This document shows positions 22,501-35,700 of a DNA stretch of 64,000 nt, one piece after another. The DNA is from Odontocerum albicorne (lineage: Eukaryota > Arthropoda > Insecta > Trichoptera > Odontoceridae): positions 41,240,301 to 41,304,300 of the forward strand of contig OX463855.1 of the NCBI GenBank assembly GCA_949825065.1, in the 5' to 3' direction. The number at the start of each line of letters is the position of its first letter. The first letter of the stretch is position 1. A program made the translations under genes and the position numbers. The notes beneath the pieces were generated by a model. It worked only from the letters and a program-made list of their open reading frames with translations. It was not told the origin of the DNA and searched no databases.

Positions 22501-23255
22501 TTACATCTCAAATCCATTCTCTGGCACTACCATCGAGAGGAGGGGAAGATGCAGACTCAGCAGACACACATGACACGTATGGCAATTAATGAAATGTTCA
22601 CCATCCCTAGAGTTAAAACCTCTTTTGCCCAAAGGCAATATGCTTATTTGGCTCCCATTACATACAATGGCGTGCCGACTTCAATAAAGGTAAAGGTAGG
22701 AAAACCATTTAGACAGTCGATCGGAGCGTGGTTGTTATTGCGACAGGATTTTGAGTACTTGGGCTTTCAGGATGAATGACGAGTGGAAAGGATTTATGTG
22801 AGCTCGTGAGTGTGGATCTCTTCTTGTTGTTTTTGTATTTGTGTTTCTGTGTGTTTTTCTTTTTTTCTTCTTTTTTTTTTGTTTTGATTTTTATTCTTAG
22901 GATTGTGTGCGGTATATTGTGGGATGAATATTTTTGGTCTTTCTGGAGTGATAATTTGTGAGGAGTTGAGTTTCGCAAGATGTTTCCAGTTGTAGTTGAG
23001 TGTCACTGTTTGTCAGGTTGATGAGAGCGTGCAACGGGGTTTTTTTGTGTAATCAAAAATCGGAAAGAAGTATCGATTTACTTTTCTCATGCTAAATATC
23101 CTCAGTGAGATACAGGCAAAAGCCTAGTTTACTGGGGATACGACAAATGAAAGGCAACAAACCCAGATCCATTAAAATTATATGTCCAAATCAAATTACC
23201 TGTTGTTTTTTCTCAAATTGTGTATATTTCTTGTCATGTGTAATAATAAATAAAT
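22501..23255 (+). mobile_element. LINE-L 3' end: RT C-terminus and 3' UTR
   Basis: The frame 22549-22779 contains IPRVKTSFAQRQYAYLAPIT and then SIGAWLLLRQ, in the manner of LINE RT C-terminal ends. It is followed by a T-rich UTR and AGATACAGGCAAAAGCC, AGTTTACTGGGGATACG and an AATAAATAAATAAATG tail. Minus-strand copies of the last ~140 bp lie at 45820-46015 and 61065-61205. Confidence 0.65.
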
Positions 23256-23308
23256 AAATGTAAATAGGTACTAATACGGACACATTAGTGTAAGCAGGCA
23301 CTAATGCC

Positions 23309-23322
23309 GTTTCCTTGACAAC
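23309..23322 (+). promoter_or_regulatory. X-box (RFX binding motif) upstream of DNAAF10
   Basis: GTTTCCTTGACAAC fits the X-box pattern RYYNYY-N2-RRNRAC and 11 of 14 bases of the strong palindromic form. It lies 141-154 bp upstream of the DNAAF10 ATG. RFX factors drive cilium genes and DNAAF10 is one. The match is seen; function is inferred. Confidence 0.65.
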
Positions 23323-23413
23323 CGAAGTTTCCGCCAAGAAAACATTCGGCAATCAAATGTCATTTGTGACAGTTCGATAGTTCTAAATGAAAAAGTTTGA
23401 TCAATTATTCGGT

Positions 23414-23420
23414 ACAAACA
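23414..23420 (+). promoter_or_regulatory. Forkhead-type motif upstream of DNAAF10
   Basis: ACAAACA fits RYMAAYA, the forkhead motif associated with Fd3F/FOXJ1-type regulation of motile-cilium genes. Such a short degenerate motif is expected by chance about once per kilobase per strand, so only its position beside the X-box gives it weight. Confidence 0.35.
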
Positions 23421-23462
23421 AACTGTTTTTAGTTTCCTCATATCGATTCAATTGCCTACAAA

Positions 23463-23749
23463 ATGGAGAATAGCATCGAGAAACCGCAAATAATCGTCCA
23501 CATAGAGAAAAACTTAAATTACTCACTTTTCGATTGCAAGTGGATTCCATGCTCAGCCAAGTTTATCGTGCTCGGTTCGCAGCCCCGCGGGACTGGGACG
23601 CTCGAGATTTACGAAATAAATTCAGGCGAAGCTAAACAGATCAAAGTCTTGGATAATCCGCACGCTTTTAAGTGCTCCACATTCGGCGCCTCCAATCTCC
23701 GAGACAGACACTTGGCTACTGGCGATTTTATCGGAAATCTTGGCATTTG
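23463..23749 (+). CDS. DNAAF10: DNAAF10 exon 1
   Basis: Starts at ATG in the context CTACAAAATGG and ends inside the Trp codon of GNLGIW at a GTAAAT donor. 95 codons plus two bases. Confidence 0.95.
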
Positions 23750-26700
23750 GTAAATGGAACAATTGTCTTAAATTTTTATTTGACAAGTTTAGAGTGAGGC
23801 TTAAGGTGACTTTGAAGGTCTTCACATAGTTACGTGCAGTTCTGCATTTGTTTAGACGGCGTACTTAGGCAGTTTGCAGCTTGCGCCTCTTCCCCAATCC
23901 GTAATTAAAATAATGTTTACCCTTTCCGTTTCAGTCTATGGCCCTAGATAATTATGTATTTAGTGCCACACAACAAACCACTACAGTTTACATCTTGCTT
24001 TCTTCTCCGCAAATTCATTTCCAATATCATTGAAATCCATATTTGCTTATTATGTCTGATTTTATGGAAAACAAAGCTAATGTGATTAGTCTGTTTTGTT
24101 TAATAGGTTTTTTTTATCATTTTAGTAATGAAAAACTTCATTCAATGAAAGTTTGTTAAAAACTTAATTCCGAGGAACAGTGTTTTAATGGTGTTAATGA
24201 ATAAAATAATATAAATATTTGAATAAATAACAGTTACTAATGTTCTGTTGATTATTAGTTTGCTAAGCTGTGGTATTGAACAGTGGTGGTTATCATTAGA
24301 TATTAAGTATGTACTGAAGTGAACACATTAGATATGAAGTATGTATTGAAGTGAACGCATTACATGTGAAATATGTACTGAAGTGAACACAGATATGAAG
24401 TATGTACTGAAGTGAACACATTAGATATGAAGTATGTACTGAAGTGAACACATTAGATATGAAGTATGTACTGAAGTGAACACATTGTTCCATAGAGCAT
24501 TCATCTAAATCCTTCTTGAAAATGTTTTTATAACCTATTTATGAATCTTTCGGTGCCTCTAGGCAAATGCCTAGGTTTGTCTGTTAGGAAATGTGACTCT
24601 GTACACGTGAATGCTTGATTGACGCAAATGTAAAACGTGTGGTGGGCTGTTGGACATGATGTTGATGTGAATGTTGCCATTTTCATGTGATTGATATTTT
24701 GTTTGTGATAACTTGGATTTAAATATTTATAGGGATGGGAATGTTTCAGCTTCCAGTTTAAGTATTTTGGGTTTGAAATTTGTGATAAAGGAATGAGACT
24801 ACTCCATCACTGCCTTGTCTAGTGAAGTGGTTCTGAATATCCATAAAATGGAGTAATATTTGTACTCTACAGTTCATCTTTCTAGAATGCATTCTTTGTC
24901 CTAATCACATTCCTTGTTCTTGTCCGCTCTAAATTTTTTCACGAATATTGTTACTCTTGTGACCAACGTTCCCTCTAAGGTGTGCGGCCGCACATCTGTT
25001 AAAAATTGTCCGCACACATGTTTCCATCTTCCACACACATCTCAAAGAAAGGAACTTGTAACCATTTATTTGACACACTAATACCAGAAACTGACCAATC
25101 AGCACACAGGAGTTGACTAACACAATCACACGCTCTGTGTACTTACGCTATAGTAAAATACAGTCACAGATTCTTTCCTTATGCCGCGTGGACTCTACCT
25201 ACTCGTATTATGTTAGGTATTTCAAATAAAGCACATCAGTTGATGGGCCACACACACAATGAAAAAAATAGGGGGAACGTTGCTTGTGACAATACTTTTC
25301 TCCTCTTAATTTTCTCAAAAAATCCACAATTTTAAGAATGTGATCTCTTTAATCGACTGCATGAGTTGTGTGCTGTGGTGCAGGAATTCTTAAAAAAAAG
25401 CTGCGTACTTCTAAATAGATATGATTATATTTAAAGATTATAAATAACGTACGACGTATATTCAGTCTGAGCTCTAGAATCCAAGTGCACGTGGTCCGGC
25501 TGATGGCATAGCTAGCAGCTATGCGCATACTCCACACTCCGTCATCACATGCATTTTCTGGAAATCTATTTTATTTTAATATGGACATCCCTTTTAATGT
25601 TTTATACGAGGCATATCCAGAAACTAAGTGTACTGAATTTTTGTAGGTTACAATTTTTTTTATTTAAACAAAAAAATTACGTGGTTACCGTAGTACATAT
25701 GTAAGCTATTTTTCGACATAGTCGCCATTCCTCTCAATGCAGGTGGTGAAGCGGGGTATCAACTTTTTGATGCCTTCCTCGAAGTAGTTTCCCGCCAACC
25801 CCTCCGTCCACTTCTCCACCTCCTCCTTTACCTCCTCGTCGGTTGAAAACCTTTTTCCACCCATGTGCAGCTTCAGGGAGGTAAAGAGATAGTAATCTGA
25901 AGGTGCTAAATCAGGGGAATGCGCGGGATGGTTCAGGACATCCCATTTAAACGAGGCGAGCAGTTCCGTCTGGCATTGTCGTGCAACAGGCAGACTCCCT
26001 TTGTCAGCATGCCTCTCCTCTTGTTCTGAATCGCCCTCTGCAATTTTTTTAGGGTCTCACAGTATCTTGCAGAGTTGATGGTCTCCCCTTGAGGCATATA
26101 TTCAATTAAAATTATGCCTTGACAGTCCCAAAACACGGATGCTATGATTTTCTTGGTTGAAATTGTGGTTTTGAACTTTTTGGCGGAGGGTGAAGAGATG
26201 TGACGCCACTGTTGAGACTGCCTTTTGGTTTCAGACGTGTAGTGTGCAACCCAAGTTTCATCTCCAGTAACGATGGAGCGGAAAAATTCATCTCTATGGA
26301 GTTTGCATCGCCTCAAAAACTCTTGCCTTTTTTCAAAATTTCGCACTTGGCGGGAGATTGGTTTGACATTTTTCACGAAACGTGGTCTCGTTGCGGAGGG
26401 GAAGGGTCAGGCTACACGGAAGTGTAGCCAACATGTCGAAAATAAAATCCATCCGGTCGTGAGAGCGTCAGTACACTTACTTTCTGGATACGCCTCGTAC
26501 TTAATAAATATTGAGTAAATGTTCTGATAAAGTAAAAATTAAAATTGCAATATTTTTAAATATGTGTGAATCAAAATATCATTAACGCAAAGTTGCGAGT
26601 CCCACACAATCTAAATCTAAATTAACTTTTGACAGATTTTCCTTCATTATTGGACACTTAATTTTCTATGGATAAAAACATTTAAATGTCTAAAAATTAC

Positions 26701-29700
26701 AAATAAACTATTTGGAAAAGTTATCTATAAATATAACACTAACCTTAGGCATAGAAAAATGTCAAATATGATCCATTGTCAAATCAAATTATTTATTGGA
26801 AACTTTTAAATGTCCAATTATAACAAAGCAAATACTTGTACGCAATTGTTACAGTTTTTTCAAGCAAATTATTGTGAGAACTATACTTGAGAAAATGTAG
26901 GATGGTTCCTGTGACATTTGAAATGTCATGTCTCAAAGGGATGGGGTAAAATCGTTTTTTTACAAATGGAATAGTTTTTTTATAAATCTAAAAATAGTTT
27001 TTCCCTAAACTGACGTTTTAATTCCTAATTTTCATTATACTGACTTTCTAATGTATTGTATGATTTGTATCTATCTTTAAATAGGCCAAGATCTACTATG
27101 AATTAATACTAATTACGAACATTTAATTTTAGGTATAAAAAAAAACGAAAATTCAATTATCGTATACCCCATCCCTAGCCAATGCGGACTAACGTTGTGA
27201 CTTTTGACAAACGTCACCAAATATTATTTGATTTTAACAAACTGCCACATTTTTGCTAATTTGTAACAAGATGTATTAATTTGTCATTATTGTTAGTTTT
27301 ATGTAATGTATTTACCTAAATAACTTGCTATTTATTAGAATCGAGGCTTATATTAAAGTTGATAAAATAATTAAAATTACTGAATGTCGTTACAAGGTTG
27401 TATTGGGGCAAATTTGTGAACTGTCACAGGGACCATGATACATTTTCTCAACTATAGCTAACTCTAAGTCACTCCAGAACAGGAATTTACTTCTTCAAAA
27501 TTTTCCTTGTTATTCATGTGTCCGAGAGCTAAGGTAATACTACGAAATAGACGTGTAGGAAGTGAGAGGTTTAAAAATGTTAATTGCAGATGTATAAGAT
27601 ATGTTAGAATAATGTTTGTAATTTTGATTTTAATATGAATTAAATTCACGCAGGAATCTTGAAACGGCTTCAGTAGTGTATACTGCAAGGGATCACACAG
27701 ACGTGATCAACTCTATAGATGGTATTGGTGGCACTTCCATCAGTTGTGGTGCTCCTGAAATAGTTACAGGCAGTAGAGATGGTAATTTTTCACTTTTATC
27801 TTCTCATCATAAAATGGATTCTTACTAATAATAAATAAAACATCTTTTGCTTTGAATTATTAAAAAATATATACCGTATTAGCCCGACTAAAAGGCGAGG
27901 TTTTTATTTAAATACGAGGCATATCCAGAAAGTAAGTGTACTGAATTTTAGTAGGTTACAATTTTTTTTATTTAAACAAAAAAATTACGTGGTTACCGAA
28001 GTACATATGTAAGCTATTTTTCGACATAGTCGCCATTCCTCTCAATGCAGGTGGTGAAGCGGGGTATCAACTTTTTGATGCATTCCTCGAAGTAGTTTCC
28101 CGCCAACCCCTCCGTCCACTTCTCCACCACCTCATTTACCTCCTCGTCGGTTGAAAACCTTTTTCCACCCATGTGCAGCTTCAGGGAGGTAAAGGGATAG
28201 TAATCTGAAGGTGCTAGGTCAGGGGAATGCGCGGGATAGTTCAAGACATCCCATTTAAACAAGGCGAGCAGTTCCTTCGTGGCGTTGGCCGTGTGTGGTC
28301 TTGCATTGTCGTGCAGCAGGCAGACTCCCTTTGTCAGCATGCCTCTCCTCTTGTTCTGAATCGTCCTCCGCAATTTTTTTAGGGTCTCACAGTATCTTGC
28401 AGAGTTGATGGTCTCCCCTTGAGGCATATATTCAATTAAAATTATGCCTTGACAGTCCCAAAACACGGATGCCATGATTTTCTTGGCTGAAATTGTGGTT
28501 TTGAACTTTTTGGCGGAAGGTGAAGAGGTGTGACGCCACTGTTGAGACTGCCTTTTGGTTTCAGGCGTGTAGTGTGCAACCCAAGTTTCATCTCCAGTAA
28601 CGATGGAGCGGAGAAATTCATCTCCATGGAGTTTGCAGCGCCTCAAAAACTCTTGCCTTTTTACAAAATTTCGCACTTGGCGGGAGATTGGTTTGACATT
28701 TTTCATGAAACGTGTTGTCGCGTCGACACTTCTCAACGTACTGACCTCGAACCGGTCTCGTTGCGGAGGGGAAGGGTCAGGCTAAACGGAAGTGTAGCCA
28801 ACATGTCGAAAATAAAATCCATCCGGTCGTGAGAGCCTCAGTACACTTACTTTCTGGATACGCCTCGTATATACCATATTAGCCCGATTATAAGGCGAGG
28901 TTTTTATTTAAATATATACCGTATTAGCCCGACTATAAGGTGACACGTAAACAGGGGGGTCGCCTTATATTTGAGTGTGTGAGTGGATCTTACTGGCCTG
29001 GTGGAATAAAATTTCCAATAAGACCATCATCAATGGATTTAAAAAATGTTGCATATCCAATAAAATGAACGGTGCTGAAGATGATATTTTGTGGGAAAAT
29101 ATGATTGAGGATTCCTTAGGCGATAATATCACTGAAGATGAGATGGGACTGATGCTGAGGATGCTATAGCCATGTGTGAATCTGACTGATATGATTAGCT
29201 ACTGTAGTTGGCCTTTTTTTATTACTTCTTTTCATGTTTAAACATGTACTTTACTTTACTATTATCTACCCAGATAATTATAACTTTGTTTTAATAAATA
29301 TTTTTCGCTAAACATTTTGCATTTTATTTTTCATAATATTATAATGGTGAGGGAAATGTTTTTTATCCAAAAAGCAGATTAAAAAATAGGGGCCGCCTTA
29401 TAATTAAGATCGCCCTATAGTCAGGCCAATACAGTATATTATTTGAATAAATACAATTAGTTATTTTTTTTCAAAGTGAAAGACCGATTGTCTCTGAAAA
29501 CTTGTATGCCCATTAATAAAGGTCACTCAAAAGCTTCCGAAGCACTTTCCTCACACAGTAGACATGGCAAACAGCTGAACTGTTAGTTGATGTAGTGAGA
29601 ATTTTGTGGCCTCAGCAACTGTAAATGGTAGTAATAGTATTTCTTTAAATCTAACATATTAACTATACATTTTGGCATTTTGTTTTATCAGAAACTCTAT

Positions 29701-32700
29701 CTATTGGCAACTTGATGAATTTAGAAATTTGCACATGAAATGTTTATAAACCGAGAATCGCCTGTACAATAACTACTAATTTATGCAGATTCACTTTATC
29801 GCGATGTATTTCTGTTTTAAATTATCAATGCGTAATAGTGACATCTATCATGTAATAATTTGACTTCTAAATGGATATTCTTATAAACAACTGTAACAGT
29901 GACTACAACAATGGAAGATTTATCCGGCAATAGTAATTTTGAATAGGCACAGCAAATTATAAGTTCGACAATATTTTCTTCATATAAATAAATTGTTAAA
30001 CTCTCATCAAAATGCCTTTTATTATTATTTGGAGTTTTGTTTGCGCTCCTTGATGATGAGGTGAAAGCCTTGAAACCAGTAGGGTTATACCGTTACATAA
30101 AAATGGAATAAACAGTGTTTGATAAAACAAATTACAATGCCTTTTATTAGTTATCACTTATCACTTATACTGACTTCAAATGTCTTTTATTAATTATCGG
30201 TTATCACTTATTCTGACTTCAAATGTCTTTTATTAGTTATCACTTATACTGACTTCAAATGTCTTTTATTAGTTATCAGTTATCACTTATACTGACATCA
30301 AAAAATAATTTAAGCTTTTTTAACTATTAGGTGTACAAATAAGTTTCCGCCGTTTTTTATAAAAAAATGGGCATTTATTGTGAAAGAACGGAACCTCATG
30401 TTTTATTCGAAGTAGTACCCATCGCTTGCCACTACTTTTCCCCATCTTTCTGTCAGCATACGAATACCGCGTCAGTCATCATCATCATCTTTTGAGGCTA
30501 TCCACGAATCGACTCAATTTTTGGTATCTTCATATGATGTGAAGTGCTGCTCAGACAGGCCATGCGTCATCGATCAAAACAAGTGGTAATCAGAAGGAGC
30601 AATGTCTGGTGAATACAGCGGGTGGGGTAAAACTTCTCAATTGAGTGTTTCCAAATAGGTTTTGACCGGTGCCGCAACATGTGGACTAGCATTATCATGC
30701 AGGAGAATAATTTTGTCGTGTCTGGCGTAGTAGTGGGCGCGCTTTTCCTCGAGTGCTCGACTCAATCTCATCAATTATGTTCGGTAGACAGCCCCAGCAA
30801 TGGTTTCATTCGGTTTGAGCAACTCATAATACACGACACCAAGCTGATCCCACCAAATACACAACAAGAGTTTTTTTCCATGAATATTTGGCTTAGCCGT
30901 AGATGTTGAAGCATGACCAGGGGATCCCCATGATTTCTTCCTTTTTGGATTATCATAATGGATGCATTTTTCATCACCAGTGACTATATGGTGCAGAAAA
31001 CCCTTTCGTTTATGCCTGGCAAGCAGCATTTCACATGTGGAAAATTGGCATTCAAAGTTTCTCCGTGTCAGTTCATATGGAACCCAATTTCTTTGTTTTT
31101 GAATCATTCCCAATGATTTCAACCCATGTGAAATTGCTTGTTGAGTCACTCCTAATGTAAGTGCAAGTTCTTCTTGCGTTTGGCACGAATCTTGATCCAA
31201 TAATACTTCCAATTCCGCGTCTTCGTACACTTTCGGCCTTCTGCTACGTTCTTTGTCTTCGATGTCAAATTCACCGTTCTTAAACTTTTGAAACCACTCA
31301 CGACAACTTCTCTCACTTAAGGCAGCCTCACCATATGCTTCTACAAGCAATCGATGCGCCTCAGCTGCAGATTTCTTCAAATTGAAGAAGTAAATCAAAA
31401 GTTCCCGCAAATGACGCTTATTCGGCTCAAAACTTGACATTTTCGAACACAAAAAAATATGTTATACTGATAAAAATTCACTAATATTTCAAGGTCATGT
31501 TGTTGACAGATGTCCAACCTTACGATAATGACATTTTACATCTGACAATTTTAACCATAACTTACTGGTGGCGCCAACTTTTGTCAAACGGCGGTGACTT
31601 ATTTGTACACCCAATAATTAATAAATGAATATATTGAAATATGTAAAAGATTATCTATTTTACGTAACATTCAATAGTTCCATTTATGCGCTGTTTCCTG
31701 AAACCAATATCCCGTGTAATGGGAAAAATGAATGTTTTTATAGATTACTCATTAGTTAAATCTATTGTCTAGTTACGCAGCACCAGATGAGAATAGTGAT
31801 GTCGGGTAAACCACTAAAGAACACCAAGGAGTTTGTCTACCTCGGGAGCAAAATAACATGGGACGGTCGGTCCAAGAGCGAGGTCGACAGCCGTATACAT
31901 CAGGCTAGACTTGCATTTAATAAAAGGTCGAAAATAATAGAATCAAATAATATAGACCTAAAACTGAGAATACTCCTCATCAAGACCTATGTATGGAGTA
32001 TCTTGATGTAAGGCTGCGAGACATGGTGCCTATCCGAAAGAGATAGACGAAGACTAGAGGCTTTTGAGATGTGGTCCTATAGAAGACTATTAGGAATTTC
32101 CTGGAGAGACCGCATCACAAATGAAGAGGTTCTCCAACGAATCGAAGGAGGAAGGCACCTGCTCAGGATCCTGTCCGAAAGGCGTGCAAGATAGATCGGT
32201 CATATAATACGACAAGGGGGCCTCTTGCATGCCATAATGGAGGGTATGACCGAGGGGACAAACTCTAGGGGACGCCCACGCCGAGAGTACCTGGAGGACC
32301 TGTTGGTGGACGTGCGCTGCTCAACATATACAGACTTAAAGAGAGCCGCACAGGATAGGGGGGAATGGAGGAGAAGAGTTCAAATTGCTGCAAACCAGTC
32401 TTAGGACTGCAACCACGGAAGGAAGGAAGTTACGTTTTTAGTATTCTCCATAGCACAGTATGGAGTGGAAACATGGAGGATGAGAAGGCAAGAAAGAAAG
32501 ATGATAGATGCCTTCGAAATGTGGTGATGGAATCTGATGCTTCATATCCCATGGACCGCGAGGGGCACAAACATCTCTATCATCTGTCATCCAAGAATCG
32601 GAGATTACCGAAAGACTTTTGCCAACATGCAGAAAAATAATCCTAATGTACTTTGTGCATGTTGCCAGAAAAAACTTATGAAAGTCTGGGTTGGTAATCA

Positions 32701-35700
32701 TGGGGACAGTTGAGGGTAGGCAAGCAAGAGGAAGGTGTCCTATGAGATAGATGGATCAAATAAAGGAGTTAACAGAACTGTTGAAGCGCTGCATTCAACA
32801 TGACCGAGGAGCGGCCTAGGCAGGGATGGAGACAGGCAGTCCGCCGAGTTCAAGACATAGCAGAGGACCACAACACTCAGCATTAAGCATGCGATGAAGA
32901 AGATATTACTTGATAAATTTTTCTCTTGTGTCGAAATGTATTTCTATGCACATTGGCTGGAATAACGACTTATTATTATTTCTACACATTTCGCTGTTTG
33001 TACAAAATCACATTTGCACATTCGTTCCCATAAACAAATGTCCAGAAATTTTAAGAAGTTTGAAATTTCAATAAGTCTCGATTGGTTCTTGAATGATGAT
33101 GTGAAAGTGGACTGCTTACAGGAACTGTCAAGGTATGGGATCCTCGACAGAGGGATAAGCCTGTGGCCAATATGGAGCCCGGCTCTGGGGACACCAGGAG
33201 GGACTGTTGGACCGTCACATTTGGAAACTCTTTCAATGACGCTGAGCGCATTGTCTGCGCAGGATATGATAATGGCGATGTCAAAATGTTTGATTTACGT
33301 ACAATGTCCGTAAGATGGGAATGTAATCTAAAAAATGGTGTAAGTATACTTTTTATGATTATATTACCTTAATTGTACAATATACAATACAATCTGCTGG
33401 CTTTTGTTGAAAGCAAATTTTCTTCGATCAATTCTGTGAGCAGTGCCGCTTTGTATGGACGGTGCCCTTAGGCAGTTTGCAACTTGTGCCTCTTCCCCAA
33501 TACGTAATTAAAATAATGTTAACCCTTTCCGTTTCGGTCGATGACTCTGGATAATTATGTACGAGGCATATCCAGAAAGTAAGTGTACTGAATTTTTGTA
33601 GGTTACAATTTTTTTTATTTAAACAAAAAAAATACGTGGTTACCGTAGTATATATGTAAGCTATTTTTCGACATAGTCGCCATTCCTCTCAATGCAGGTG
33701 GTGAAGCGAGGTATCAACTTTTTGATGCCTTCCTCGAAGTAGTTTCCCGCCAACCCCTCCGTCCACTTTTCCACCTCCTCCTTTACCTCCTCGTCGGTTG
33801 AAAATCTTTTTCCACCCATGTACAGCTTCAGGGAGGTAAAGAGATAGTAATCTGAAGGTGCTAGGTCATGGAAATGCGCGGGATGGTTCAGGACATCCCA
33901 TTTAAACGAGGCGAGCAGTTCCTTCGTGGCGTTGGCCGTGTGTGGTCTGGCATTGTCGTGCAGCAGGCAGACTCCCTTTGTCAGCATGCCTCTCCTCTTG
34001 TTCTGAATCGCCCTCCGCAATTTTTTTAGGGTCTCACAGTATCTTGCAGAGTTGATGGTCTCCCCTTGAGGCATATATTCAATCAAAATTATGCCTTGAC
34101 AGTCCCAAAACACGGATGCCATGATTTTCTTGGCTGAAATTGTGGTTTTGAACTTTTTGGTGGAGGGTAAAGAGGTGTGACGCCACTGTTGAGACCGCCT
34201 TTTGGTTTCAGGCGTGTAGTGTGCAACCCAAGTTTCATCTCCAGTAACGATGGAGCGGAGAAATTCACCTCCATGTAGTTTGCAGCGCCTCAAAAACTCT
34301 TGTCCGGCATTGTTTATTTCGCACTTGGCGGGAGATTTGATTGACATTTTTCACGAAACGTGTTGTCGCGTCGACACTTCTCAACGTACTGACCTCGAAC
34401 CGGTCTCGTTGCGGAGGGGAAGGGTCAGGCTACACGGAAGTGCAGCCAACATGTCGAAAATAAAATCCATCCGGTCGTGAGAGCCTCAGTACACTTACTT
34501 TCTGGATACGCCTAGTATTTAGTGCCACACAACAAACCACTACAGTTTACATCTTGCTTTCTTCTTCGCAAATGCATCTACGATGTCATTGAAATCTATA
34601 TTCAGTGTTATGTCTGATTCTATTGATAACGTGGATAGTGCATTTAGTCTGTTTTGTTTAATAGGTTTTTTATCATTTTAGTAATGAAAAACTTCATTCG
34701 ATGAAAGTTTGTTAGTGGTGAGCATAAATAAAATACTGTAAATATTTGGATAAACAGTTACTATACTAAGGAAAACGTAGCATGGTCCCTGTGATGTTTC
34801 ACAAAATTGCCCCAATACAACCTTGCAACGACATTCAGTAATTTTAATTATTTTATAAACTTTAATATAAGCCTCAATTCTAATAAATAGCAAGTTATTT
34901 AGGTAAATACATTACATAAGGTTGTATTGGGGCAAATTTGTGAGCTGTCACAGGACTCATCCTAAAATTTCCGAACTATTGCAGTGTAACTGCGGTCTTA
35001 ATTAAAAAGAATCAAGTATTTAATTGTAAATATAAATTGACAACTGGTTTTCATTCCAGATATGCAGTATTGAGTTTGACCGAAAAGATATTCCAATGAA
35101 CAAAATGGTGATTACAACACTGGAGGGGAAATTCCACGTGTTTGATACGAGAACACAACATCCAAAGAAAGGGTTTGCTCAGGTGAGTACTTTGAGTTGA
35201 AATTATTGATTAAAAGAATATCAAAACTGGGAAAAAATACTGAGGAGTATTTTTGGTTTCTAATAGTTGGCCCATTGGAAACGATATTTTGTATTCGGAA
35301 AGTGAATTATGCATAAAAATAAAGAATTACGTACTCAAAATATTCTTATAAAACCTGTATTTGTTATAATTAACTATTAAATAAATTCATATAATTTCTA
35401 GGTTGTGGAAAATGATCAGAAAAATGGAACAATCTGGCTTTCTCGCCACTTACCACAAAACAGAGACATCTTCATGACTTCCGCGGGCACCGGGCACCTC
35501 ATGCTGTGGCAATAGTGAGTAATTACTTCTTCCTCAGTTTTTTTTATCTTCACGTGATCTCTTAAGACAGAGGTTTTCAAAGTGTGAGCTTCAGATTCCT
35601 GGGGGTGCAGTGGGATATTAGAAAATTATAATAATTCTCACCAATCTTCTGTGTATTAACACGTTCACTGCGTCGAACACGGCTCCCGTGTCCATACAAA

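Noticed and set aside
22549..22779. Small plus-strand gene just upstream of DNAAF10
   Set aside because: Its content and the following A-rich tail, repeated at 45820 and 61065, mark it as a LINE 3' end.
23622..23825. Antisense frame across DNAAF10 exon 1
   Set aside because: Shadow of the conserved WD40 exon in the opposite strand.
28530..28832. 100-codon plus-strand frame ending [13 protein letters not shown], recurring in several places
   Set aside because: It is the antisense of the MAR1 5' region and recurs only because the element does.
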